Positions 26,196 to 33,931 of a stretch of DNA of 64,000 bases are shown here, piece by piece. The notes below the pieces were generated by a model that did not search any database, had not been told where the DNA came from, and saw only the letters and a list, made by a program, of their open reading frames with translations. The stretch lies in assembly GCF_021021415.1 (NCBI RefSeq), contig NZ_JAINWJ010000011.1, positions 62,001 to 126,000 on the forward strand. The letters run 5' to 3'. The translations under genes and the position numbers were made by a program. Each line of letters opens with the position of its first letter. The first letter of the stretch is position 1. The stretch comes from Martelella mediterranea (lineage in GTDB: Bacteria > Pseudomonadota > Alphaproteobacteria > Rhizobiales > Rhizobiaceae).

Positions 26196-26446
26196 GCCGG
26201 GGGACATTCTTCTTCATGGGGCGCGAAATCGTCTTCCGCCCGGGCGAAACCATCGCTGCCGCCCTTGCCGCCGAAGGCGTGATGCAGCTTGGCGCCGACG
26301 GTCTCGGCCAGCCGACCCGCTATTTCTGCGGCATCGGCGCTTGCCAGGGCTGTGTCGCGCGGGTCGACGGGATCGCGCGGGAAACCTGTCTTACCCCTGC
26401 CCGCGACGGCATGCAGGTGGAAAGCATGGAGGGCGGTTATGTCTGA
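26192..26446 (+). CDS. Small (2Fe-2S) subunit of the amine dehydrogenase
   Basis: 84 residues. FMGREIVFRPGETIAAALAAEG resembles the ferredoxin fold start. The cluster ligands are YFCGIGACQGC plus the later RETCLTP cysteine, the HcnA/SoxA-gamma pattern. It overlaps the genes on both sides (4 bp and 8 bp), consistent with a heteromeric enzyme made in fixed ratio. Confidence 0.92.
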   Translation: MSRGTFFFMGREIVFRPGETIAAALAAEGVMQLGADGLGQPTRYFCGIGACQGCVARVDGIARETCLTPARDGMQVESMEGGYV

Positions 26447-27782
26447 GCCGGCAAAAACAGCCGAAGTGCTTGTCATCGGCGCCGGTCCGGCAGGGCTTGC
26501 GGCCGCCGCTACGCTGAAGCGCGCCGGCGTTTCGGTCGAGATCATCGAACAACGGCCAACGATCGGCGGCGCGATCTACCGCCAGCCCATCGACGGCGTC
26601 ACGCCGGTTGCCCAGCCGCGCGCGGCCAAGGCGCGTTTCGCGCGGCTGAGACGGGCCGCCGAAAACATCCCGATCCACCATGAACAGGTCTTCATCGCGG
26701 TCGACGGCGACGGCTGGGTGGTCACCGAAAACCGCCGGACGGGCCGTATCGAAACACGCCGGCCGCAGGCGGTGATCATCGCAACCGGGGCGATCGAAAA
26801 GGTCCTGCCACGCCCCGGCTGGCACCTGCCCGGCATTTCCACCGCCGGCGGCCTGCAGGTGATGATGAAGGAAACCGGACGACCGCCGCAAGGCCGCGTT
26901 CTGCTCGCCGGCAATGGCCCGCTCCTTTTCGCCGTGGCCGCGCAGATGGCGCGGCTCGGCAATCCGCCGGTGGCGGTCGTCGAGGCGGGCGCGCCCTTCA
27001 GGGCGGTTGCCGCCGGCTTGCAGCTTTTCCGGTTTCCCCGATTGCTGACGGAATCCCTCGGCTACATGGCGACGCTGCTCACGCGGCGGATACCGGTTCT
27101 GCAGGCGACCACGGTGCGCGATATCCGTCGGACCGACGACGGCTTTACCGTCACGCTGGCCGGGCGGGATGACCGCACCCGGGAGATCATCGTCGATCGC
27201 GTAGGCCTGCATGACGGCATCCGGCCCAATGATTTCGCATTGCCGTCCGAGGGTCAGCCTTCCCCAAGCCACCCCTTGATCCTCCATGCCGGCGACGGGC
27301 GCGAGGCGCTTGGCGCGATTGCCGCCGAAGCCGACGGGCGCAAGGCTGCGGGCCAGGTGATTGCCGCGCTGTCCGGACATGCGCCAAGGCCCGAAGCAAT
27401 GCTGGCGCACATGCGCACGGCGCAGGCGGTGCTCGACCGGATATTCGCGCCCGCATCAGGCGCATCCCCGTTCGCGGCGTTGCCCGATGACACGATCCTC
27501 TGCCGCTGCGAGGGCAAGACCGCGGGCGATCTGAAGCGGCTCGTGATCGGCGTCGATGCGCCCTCGGAGCGCGAGATCAAGCACAATGGCCGCTTCGCCA
27601 TGGGCGCCTGCCAGGGGCGGTTCTGCGCCCACAATACCGCAGCCTTCATGGCCGAGATCAGACCCGGCCAGACCATCCCCGCGGCTGAAAACCTTGCCGG
27701 CAGGCGATGGCCGGTGCGCCCGGTCCCGATCGACGCGATGATCACCGCGGCTTCCTCCCCAATTGAACCGAAAGACCAGTGA
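26439..27782 (+). CDS. NAD(P)/FAD-dependent oxidoreductase subunit with C-terminal BFD-like (2Fe-2S) domain
   Basis: 447 residues from the ATG at 26439. The N-terminal FAD motif is EVLVIGAGPAGLAAAATLKRAG, followed by TIGGAIYRQP and a second nucleotide-binding segment (GRVLLAGNGPLLFAVAAQMA). The C-terminal domain has CRCEGKT and, 33 residues on, MGACQGRFC, four cysteines for a (2Fe-2S) centre like the BFD fold. This is the alpha subunit type of HcnB, OoxA and hydroxyproline dehydrogenases. It carries electrons from the DAO-type subunit to an acceptor. It overlaps the ferredoxin-like gene by 8 bp. Confidence 0.9.
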   Translation: MSEPAKTAEVLVIGAGPAGLAAAATLKRAGVSVEIIEQRPTIGGAIYRQPIDGVTPVAQPRAAKARFARLRRAAENIPIHHEQVFIAVDGDGWVVTENRRTGRIETRRPQAVIIATGAIEKVLPRPGWHLPGISTAGGLQVMMKETGRPPQGRVLLAGNGPLLFAVAAQMARLGNPPVAVVEAGAPFRAVAAGLQLFRFPRLLTESLGYMATLLTRRIPVLQATTVRDIRRTDDGFTVTLAGRDDRTREIIVDRVGLHDGIRPNDFALPSEGQPSPSHPLILHAGDGREALGAIAAEADGRKAAGQVIAALSGHAPRPEAMLAHMRTAQAVLDRIFAPASGASPFAALPDDTILCRCEGKTAGDLKRLVIGVDAPSEREIKHNGRFAMGACQGRFCAHNTAAFMAEIRPGQTIPAAENLAGRRWPVRPVPIDAMITAASSPIEPKDQ

Positions 27783-27789
27783 GGCATCT

Positions 27790-29190
27790 ATGGCACAGGC
27801 ACAGGCGGCGATCCTGCCGAAAACAGAAACGATTTCCGTCCGCAACCCGTTTTCCGGCGCGCCGGTGGGCGAGCTTTGCGTGAACACGCCGGTGGAGATC
27901 GACGCCGCCGTGATCAACGCCAAGGCCGCCGCCCGCGCCTTCCGTTTCTCGACCCCGGCCACGCGCCGCGCGCTGCTGAACGCGCTTGCCGCCGAAATGG
28001 CCACTGACGCCGAAAACCTGGCGCGCCTCGTCTCTTCGGAAATGGGCAAGACCATAAGGGAGGCGCGCAACGAAATCCGCCGCGCCCAGAACACGCTGAA
28101 GCTTGCCGGCGACGCCGCCACCTTCCTCGACGGCGAGGCCCTGCACTGCGCCATCGTCGAAGGCGGCGCCGACCGGCTTGCGACCGTCACCTACGAGCCC
28201 GTCGGCGTTGTCGGGGCGATCACGCCCTTCAACTATCCGGTCAATCTCCTCTGCCACAAGCTCGGGCCGGCAATTGCCGCCGGCAACGCCGTCGTCGCCA
28301 AGCCCTCGCCGAAGGCGCCGCTTGCGGCCAACAGGCTCTGCGAACTGGCCCGCAAGGCCGGCTGGCCGGACGACCTGTTCCAGGTCGTCCATGGCGGGGC
28401 GGAGGCGGCCCTTGCTCTTGCCCGCGCGCCGATCGACCTGTTGTCGTTCACGGGCGGCCCGGCGGCCGGGCTGGCGCTCAAGAACGCCAGCGGTCTGGTG
28501 CGCTGCCTGATGGAGCTTGGCGGCAATGATCCGCTGTTCGTCTTGCCCGATGCCGATCTCGATCGTGCCGTCGCCACCACGATCGGACACCGCTTCGAGA
28601 TCGCCGGCCAGAGCTGCGCCGCCGTCAAGAAACTCTATCTTCACGCCGATATTGAAAAAGCCTTCACCGAAAAACTGATGGCCGCCGTGGACGCAATCGA
28701 GTTCGGCGACCCCTCGCGTGACGACACCGACATGGGCACCGTGATCGACCTGCCTGCCGCCCGTCTGGTCGCCGGCAGGATCGAGGCCACGGTCGGCGCC
28801 GGCAAGGGCAGGCTTCTGACTGGCGGTAATCATGATGGCACCGTTTTCGCGCCGACCGTGCTTGCCGATGTCGCCGCCAATGCTCCGGTCATTGCCGAGG
28901 AGACCTTCGGCCCCGTGATCGCGATCCGCCGCTTTTCCGACGCCGGCGCGGCGATCGCGGAGGTCAATGCCGGGGAATACGGGCTGCAGGCGGGCGTCTT
29001 CACCAACGACCATGCCCTGGTCCGGATGTTTTCCCGCAACCTCGCCGTTGGCGGCGTGATGATAAACGAGGGGCCGGATTTCCGCGCCGAGCATGTGCCC
29101 TTCGGCGGCATCAAGCGTTCCGGCCTCGGCCGCGAGGGCGTGCGCGTCGCCATCAGGGAAATGTCGGAACAGAAGGTCGTGATCGACTAA
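27790..29190 (+). CDS. NAD(P)-dependent aldehyde dehydrogenase
   Basis: 466 residues from the ATG at 27790, with GAGG 7 bases upstream. ALDH marks are ITPFNYPVNLLCHKLGPAIAAGN, KPSPKAPL, SFTGGPAAG, the general-base region LMELGGNDPLFVLPDAD and the catalytic cysteine in AGQSCAAVKKLYLH. The subgroup looks like lactaldehyde/succinate- or 2-oxoglutarate-semialdehyde dehydrogenases. It starts 7 bp after the amine dehydrogenase genes and probably oxidises the semialdehyde formed when the product imine opens. Confidence 0.9.
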   Translation: MAQAQAAILPKTETISVRNPFSGAPVGELCVNTPVEIDAAVINAKAAARAFRFSTPATRRALLNALAAEMATDAENLARLVSSEMGKTIREARNEIRRAQNTLKLAGDAATFLDGEALHCAIVEGGADRLATVTYEPVGVVGAITPFNYPVNLLCHKLGPAIAAGNAVVAKPSPKAPLAANRLCELARKAGWPDDLFQVVHGGAEAALALARAPIDLLSFTGGPAAGLALKNASGLVRCLMELGGNDPLFVLPDADLDRAVATTIGHRFEIAGQSCAAVKKLYLHADIEKAFTEKLMAAVDAIEFGDPSRDDTDMGTVIDLPAARLVAGRIEATVGAGKGRLLTGGNHDGTVFAPTVLADVAANAPVIAEETFGPVIAIRRFSDAGAAIAEVNAGEYGLQAGVFTNDHALVRMFSRNLAVGGVMINEGPDFRAEHVPFGGIKRSGLGREGVRVAIREMSEQKVVID

Positions 29191-29200
29191 GGAGAGCACA

Positions 29201-29947
29201 ATGCGTATCGGAATTCTCGGCGCTTCGGGCCGTGTCGGAACCAGTCTCGTGGAGCTGATCGTCTCCAATCCCGGACTTGAGCTTGCGGCGGCGTTGGTGT
29301 CACCGGGTTCAAGGCTTGTCGGCAAGCCCGTCGCCGGCAGCAGCATCGAATATCGCCCCGCCGATGCGGCGATGAAGAGCCATTGCGACGTCATCATCGA
29401 TTTTTCGACGCCTGAGGCCAGCATGGCGCTTCAGGAGGCCATAGGCCTGAAGAACATACCCGTGGTCATCGGCACGACCGGGTTCTCCGCCGAGGACGAT
29501 GCCCGCCTTTCTGCCTGCTGCGCCCACCGGCCTATGCTGATCAGCGCGAATTTCGCCCGCGGCTTCGAGGCCTTTCGCCTGAACGTTCTCGGCTTTGCCC
29601 GGATGATGCCGGAGGGCGAGCCGCGCGTGAGCGAGACCTATCACGTCCGCAAGAAGGCCGAGCCTTCGGGAACGTCCAGACTGCTGGCCGGACAGATCGA
29701 AGAGGCGAGAAGCGCCGTCATGGGCTTTGCCGCCGCAAAAACGCCGATCACCGTGTTCCGCGAAGGCGATACCGTCGGCATCAACGCCGTCAGCTTCGAT
29801 CTCGGTTCGGCGGAGGCCCGTTTCACCTATCAGGTCCACACGCTTTCGGCCTATGCCGAGGGCGCCATCGCCGCAGCGCAGTGGCTGAGCTCCGGTCATC
29901 GCGAACCCCGCCGCTATTCACTCGCCGACAGCCTCGCCGCCCGGTGA
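29201..29947 (+). CDS. DapB-like dihydrodipicolinate reductase paralogue
   Basis: 248 residues. It has the Rossmann start RIGILGASGRVGTSLVEL, VIIDFSTPEAS, VVIGTTGF and the substrate-site segment ETYHVRKKAEPSGTSRLL. In biosynthetic DapB this segment is usually EAHHxxKxDAPSGTA. Here the first of the two histidines is Tyr while the second His, the Lys and SGT remain. SANFARGFEAF replaces the usual SPNMSLGVN. The enzyme therefore looks like a diverged reductase of a cyclic imine and not the housekeeping DapB. It lies 10 bp after the aldehyde dehydrogenase gene and 23 bp before the DapA-like gene. Confidence 0.8.
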   Translation: MRIGILGASGRVGTSLVELIVSNPGLELAAALVSPGSRLVGKPVAGSSIEYRPADAAMKSHCDVIIDFSTPEASMALQEAIGLKNIPVVIGTTGFSAEDDARLSACCAHRPMLISANFARGFEAFRLNVLGFARMMPEGEPRVSETYHVRKKAEPSGTSRLLAGQIEEARSAVMGFAAAKTPITVFREGDTVGINAVSFDLGSAEARFTYQVHTLSAYAEGAIAAAQWLSSGHREPRRYSLADSLAAR

Positions 29948-29970
29948 TATTCCAATCAGAGGAGAACACA

Positions 29971-30888
29971 ATGAACGAACTCAGGAGCCGCTTTACCGGC
30001 GTTTTCACCGCCCTCGTGACCCCGTTTCGCGATGGAACGATCGACTTTGCCGCCTTCGATGCGCTTGTGGAGCGGCAGATCGCCGCCGGCGTCGCCGGTC
30101 TCGTGCCCGTCGGCACCACCGGCGAGGCCGCGACCCTTTCCGATGACGAGGCCGATCAACTGATCGCCCGCACGGTCGAAAAGGCCAGAGGCCGCGCGCT
30201 CGTCATGGCGGGCGCCGGCGCCAACGACACGAAGAAGGCGGTTGAAAAGGTTCGCCGCGCCGAAGCGGCCGGCGCCGATGCCGTGCTGGTCGTCACGCCC
30301 TATTACAACAAGCCGACCCAGGCGGGCCTGATCGCCCATTACGGCGCGGTGGCCGAGGCGACCGCGCTGCCCGTCATGCTCTATTCCGTGCCCGGCCGCT
30401 GCGGCGTCGAGATCGCGCCGGAAACCTGCGCGACGCTGATGCGCAATCACGCCAATATCTTCTCCATCAAGGAGGCCGGCGGCTCCGCCGCCCGGGTCAG
30501 CGAGTTACGCCGCACCTGCGGCGACGAGTTGATCGTGCATTCGGGCGATGACGGGCTGACATTGCCGTTCCTGTCGCTCGGCGCGGTCGGGGTCACCTCC
30601 GTCGTCGCCAATGTCGCGCCGGACACGATGGTCGCCATGGTCCGGGCCTGGCACGAGGGCAACACTGCCCACGCGCTTGCGCTGCACGATCTGGTGGCCG
30701 AACTCACTGATGGCATGTTCGTCGAAAGCAATCCCGGCCCCGTCAAGGCGGCGCTGGCGCTGAACAACCTTTCGGGTCCGGAAATGCGGCTGCCGATGGT
30801 ACCGGTCTCCGACGCCAACCGCGAGCGCCTCGCCGGCATCCTGAACCGCTATACGTCGGCGGCCTCCGGCGTGCTCGGCGCGCGGTGA
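29971..30888 (+). CDS. DapA-family lyase/synthase
   Basis: 305 residues from the ATG at 29971 with GAGGAG 6 bases upstream. It is a (beta/alpha)8 barrel with GTTGEAATL, PYYNKPTQAGLIAHY, the Tyr in MLYSVPGRCGVE, and the Schiff-base lysine K167 in FSIKEAGG. All residues that define true 4-hydroxy-tetrahydrodipicolinate synthase seem present, including the GTTGE loop and the Arg after VPG. The family also includes lyases and deaminases, such as the pyrroline-hydroxy-carboxylate deaminase of hydroxyproline catabolism. Its place in a catabolic operon suggests a lyase or deaminase role; a second biosynthetic DapA is the alternative. Confidence 0.85.
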   Translation: MNELRSRFTGVFTALVTPFRDGTIDFAAFDALVERQIAAGVAGLVPVGTTGEAATLSDDEADQLIARTVEKARGRALVMAGAGANDTKKAVEKVRRAEAAGADAVLVVTPYYNKPTQAGLIAHYGAVAEATALPVMLYSVPGRCGVEIAPETCATLMRNHANIFSIKEAGGSAARVSELRRTCGDELIVHSGDDGLTLPFLSLGAVGVTSVVANVAPDTMVAMVRAWHEGNTAHALALHDLVAELTDGMFVESNPGPVKAALALNNLSGPEMRLPMVPVSDANRERLAGILNRYTSAASGVLGAR

Positions 30889-31059
30889 GGCATCGCGGCA
30901 ACCCGACGGAAATCCGCCGGCTTTCGGTTCGGATTTGAGCAAGGACAATTGCTCGGCGCGCGGCAACCGCTAACAGAATGTCGGTTCAGCGCGCCGGCGA
31001 CAGACGCCGGTTCCTTATCTCGGAAGGGGCCGGGCTTCACCATAACGAGGGGAACCGAA

Positions 31060-31146
31060 ATGAACGAGAAACGGCATCAAGAGCAGTGTTCCGGGCGAAG
31101 ATTGGCCCTGACAAGGCATCGACATGACAGCCAGGGAGCAAAGTGA
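31060..31146 (+). other. 28-codon ORF coupled to the permease gene; possible leader or remnant
   Basis: ATG at 31060 has GAGGGG 7 bases upstream. The reading (MNEKRHQEQCSGRRLAL ...) ends in TGA at 31144-31146, overlapping the permease ATG in TGATG. It is basic and has no homology that I recognise. The position, where a binding-protein gene normally sits, suggests the scar of a deleted gene or a coupling leader. The rest of the 30889-31145 spacer has only an inverted repeat GAGCAA-N6-TTGCTC at 30937-30954. Confidence 0.4.
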
Positions 31147-31811
31147 TGCAGTATAACTGGGACTTTCATTCGGTATGGCAGTATCGCGACCTGTTCCTCT
31201 ACGGGCTCGGGATCAGCGTCGTCTACACGTTCGGATCGATCTTTTTCGGCGTGATCCTCGGCTTCGTCACCTGCGCGGCGCGGCTGTCGCGGTTCAGGGT
31301 GTTCAACTGGATCGGGCGGATCTATCAGGAAATCTTCCGCTGCAGCCCGCTCCTGGTGCAACTGCTGTGGTTCTACTACGCCTTCCCGCTGCTGATCGGC
31401 GTCAACATCGACAACCGGTTCGCCGCCATGCTGACCCTGTCGCTCTATGTCGGCGCCTTTTACGCGGAAATCTTCCGCGGCGGGATCGTGTCGATCGACA
31501 AGGGCCAGCGCGAGGCGGCGGCGGCCATCGGCATGAGCCCATTCCAGTCGATGCGCCGGATCATTCTGCCGCAGGCGCTGAAACGGGTGCTGCCATCCTT
31601 CATCAACCAGTCGGTCATCCAGTTCAAGAACACCTCGCTCGTCTCCGTCATTTCGGTTGCCGACCTCGCCTATATGGCCGCGGTGGTGAACGGCCAGACC
31701 TACCGGCCGCTGGAATCCTACACGGTCATGGCCGTGCTCTACATCGTCGTGCTGCTGCCTCTGATGCAGGCCGCGGACTGGTTTGAAAAACGGCTCAGGG
31801 TCAGCGACTGA
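31146..31811 (+). CDS. Amino-acid ABC transporter permease (HisM/GlnP type)
   Basis: 221 residues from the ATG at 31146; a GTG one codon earlier is also possible. Five hydrophobic helices are present. The N-terminal part is [20 protein letters not shown] and the EAA loop is [35 protein letters not shown], which contacts the ATPase. Probably a homodimeric channel, since only one permease gene is present. It is followed by the ATPase gene after 10 bp. Confidence 0.92.
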   Translation: MQYNWDFHSVWQYRDLFLYGLGISVVYTFGSIFFGVILGFVTCAARLSRFRVFNWIGRIYQEIFRCSPLLVQLLWFYYAFPLLIGVNIDNRFAAMLTLSLYVGAFYAEIFRGGIVSIDKGQREAAAAIGMSPFQSMRRIILPQALKRVLPSFINQSVIQFKNTSLVSVISVADLAYMAAVVNGQTYRPLESYTVMAVLYIVVLLPLMQAADWFEKRLRVSD

Positions 31812-31821
31812 GGGAAGGAAG

Positions 31822-32601
31822 ATGAACATGACACAGCAAAGCCAGACCGGCGCGCCGGTTCTCGAAGCTGCCGGCCTTCAGAAAAGCTACGGCATTCACG
31901 AGGTCCTGAAAGGGATCGACCTGACCCTGACGCGCGGCGAGGTCGTCGCCCTGATCGGCCCCTCGGGGTCCGGCAAGTCCACCTTCATCCGCTGCCTCAA
32001 CGTCATGGAGATGCCCACCGGCGGCACGATCCGCTTTCGTGGGCGCGATGTCGGCGCAAGCTTCCGGGATGCCGGCGACAAGATCGGGATCGGCACGCTT
32101 CGCCGCCATGTCGGCATGGTGTTCCAGCATTTCAATTTGTTTCCGCACAAGACGGTGCTGGAAAACGTGATCGAAGGGCCGGTGATCGTCTGCCGCAAGC
32201 CGAAGAAGGAGGCCATCGCCCACGCAATGGAACTTCTCGGCCAGGTCGGCCTCGCCGAAAAACACGCCGCCTACCCCAATCATCTCTCCGGCGGCCAGAA
32301 GCAGCGCGTCGCGATTGCCCGCGCGCTGGCGATGGAGCCGGAGGTGCTGCTGCTCGACGAGGTGACCAGCGCGCTTGACCCCGAACTCGTCGGCGAGGTT
32401 CTCGCCGTTATCCGCAAGCTCGCCGAAGACGGCATGACCATGGCGATCGTGACCCATGAAATGGCCTTTGCCGCCGATGTATCGAGCCGGGTCCTGTTCC
32501 TGGACCAGGGCGTGATCGCGGAAACCGGCTCGCCCGACCAGGTGATCCTCAATCCGCAGAACCCAAGGCTTCAGGCCTTCGTTTCCCGTTTCAGGGGGTA
32601 G
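31822..32601 (+). CDS. Amino-acid ABC transporter ATPase
   Basis: 259 residues from the ATG at 31822, with AGGGAAGGA just upstream. Walker A is GPSGSGKST, the Q-loop [18 protein letters not shown], the signature [15 protein letters not shown], Walker [13 protein letters not shown] and the switch His VTHEM. This is the GlnQ/HisP class that drives polar amino-acid import. It forms the transporter with the adjacent permease and probably the binding protein at 22972. Confidence 0.94.
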   Translation: MNMTQQSQTGAPVLEAAGLQKSYGIHEVLKGIDLTLTRGEVVALIGPSGSGKSTFIRCLNVMEMPTGGTIRFRGRDVGASFRDAGDKIGIGTLRRHVGMVFQHFNLFPHKTVLENVIEGPVIVCRKPKKEAIAHAMELLGQVGLAEKHAAYPNHLSGGQKQRVAIARALAMEPEVLLLDEVTSALDPELVGEVLAVIRKLAEDGMTMAIVTHEMAFAADVSSRVLFLDQGVIAETGSPDQVILNPQNPRLQAFVSRFRG

Positions 32602-32604
32602 ACC

Positions 32605-33678
32605 ATGGACAGGTTCAAGATTGCGATCTTCGGCGCGGGCAAGGTCGGTTCGGCGCTTGCGGCAACGCTGTGTCTTACCTCAGACATCGACGTCACGATC
32701 ATCGACCCTTCCGAAGAAGCGCTCGACGCGTTTGCGTCGCTCGGCCTTCCGGTCAAGGCGCTGCGCCAGCGCCAGAATGAGAAGATGCCCGCCGAGGCGC
32801 GCGGCAGCGATCTGATCGTTGCCGCCGCCCCCGACTGGGCTTCATCCGGCATTGCCGAGCTTGCCGGCGCTTCGACCGCGCATTTTCTGGATTTCTCCCC
32901 GATCCGGCCGGAAAATCTTTCCCTGCTGCAACAACTCGCCAAAACGCGCGTCGTGCTTTCGGGCACCGGCGTGGCGCCGGGGCTGGTGGACAACATCGCC
33001 TCGGGGCTGATGGAGCCCGGCCGCACGATCAGCGATCTGACGATCCGGGTCGGCTCGCTGCCGCGCTACCCCACAAACCGGCTGGGTTACGGCCAGATCT
33101 GGGATATCGACGCGATGATCGAGGAATATACCCGGGCCTGCGAAGCCGTGCAGGACGGCAAGGCGGTGTTCCTGAAACCGCTGGAGCATCTGGAAAAGGT
33201 CATTCTCGACGGAACGGCCTATGAGTGCTTCACCACCGCGCGCGGCCTGTCCGACCTAACGCCCTATCTGGAGGCCGGGGTGAGGAACGTCACCTTCAAG
33301 ACCCTGCGCTATCCCGGCCATCTCGACTATATGCGCTTTCTTCTGGACGATCTGGGGCTGAAAACCCGCCGCGACATGCTCAGATCCCTGCTGATGAACG
33401 GGCTGCCCGTCATCGACAAGGACGAACTCCTGCTGTTCCTGACGGCGCGCAGCACGCATCGCAACCGTCCCGCCGAACGATCGCTGTCGCTGCGCTTCCG
33501 CTCCGACCGGCATCAGCCGTTCAACGCCATGACCTCGGTCGCCGCCGCCTACGCCGCAAGCCTGATCGACCTTTTGCGACAGGGCGCTTTCGGCCCAAGC
33601 GGCATGGTGGCCCACAACCGGATCGAGAGCGAACAATTGCTGGAAAACCCCTTCCTCAAGCGGCTGCTCGTGGCGTGA
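32605..33678 (+). CDS. Saccharopine-dehydrogenase-family oxidoreductase, lysine 6-dehydrogenase-like
   Basis: 357 residues starting 3 bp after the ATPase gene. The N-terminal Rossmann motif is KIAIFGAGKVGSALAATL. The central LSGTGVAPGLVDNIASGLM and the later NVTFKTLRYPGHLDYMRFLLDDLGL match the pattern of lysine 6-dehydrogenases, which deaminate lysine to aminoadipate semialdehyde (cyclising to piperideine-6-carboxylate). Saccharopine reductases share the fold. The gene ends the catabolic run. It supports a lysine-like or cyclic imino-acid substrate, though the exact reaction cannot be read from sequence. Confidence 0.75.
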   Translation: MDRFKIAIFGAGKVGSALAATLCLTSDIDVTIIDPSEEALDAFASLGLPVKALRQRQNEKMPAEARGSDLIVAAAPDWASSGIAELAGASTAHFLDFSPIRPENLSLLQQLAKTRVVLSGTGVAPGLVDNIASGLMEPGRTISDLTIRVGSLPRYPTNRLGYGQIWDIDAMIEEYTRACEAVQDGKAVFLKPLEHLEKVILDGTAYECFTTARGLSDLTPYLEAGVRNVTFKTLRYPGHLDYMRFLLDDLGLKTRRDMLRSLLMNGLPVIDKDELLLFLTARSTHRNRPAERSLSLRFRSDRHQPFNAMTSVAAAYAASLIDLLRQGAFGPSGMVAHNRIESEQLLENPFLKRLLVA

Positions 33679-33812
33679 ACGGCAAATAGCGGCCCGGCTG
33701 AAGATTCGCTTCTAGCGTTTCGGCCCGAAATCGGGGCTTCGCAACGCGACTTGATTTGCAGAAGGCTGGGGCTGTCGAGTGGCGGCTCTGGCCTTCGTGC
33801 CGATTCATCGAG

Positions 33813-33828
33813 TGAAACGGCCGTTTCA
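33813..33828. promoter_or_regulatory. Perfect 16 bp palindrome upstream of the giant autotransporter
   Basis: TGAAACGGCCGTTTCA reads the same on both strands and lies about 105 bp before the autotransporter ATG. A possible -35 (TTGACC, 33840-33845) starts 12 bp later, with a poor -10 (TACAGC) 17 bases on. It may be an operator for a dimeric regulator, unknown here. Confidence 0.45.
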
Positions 33829-33931
33829 TCGGCGACGCGTTGACCGGTTTTGGCCCGCTCTTTACAGCCATCATGCACTTTTCCATTGTTAACATCGCCG
33901 CTGCGGCGAGCTGAGGGACGAGGACAGACTG

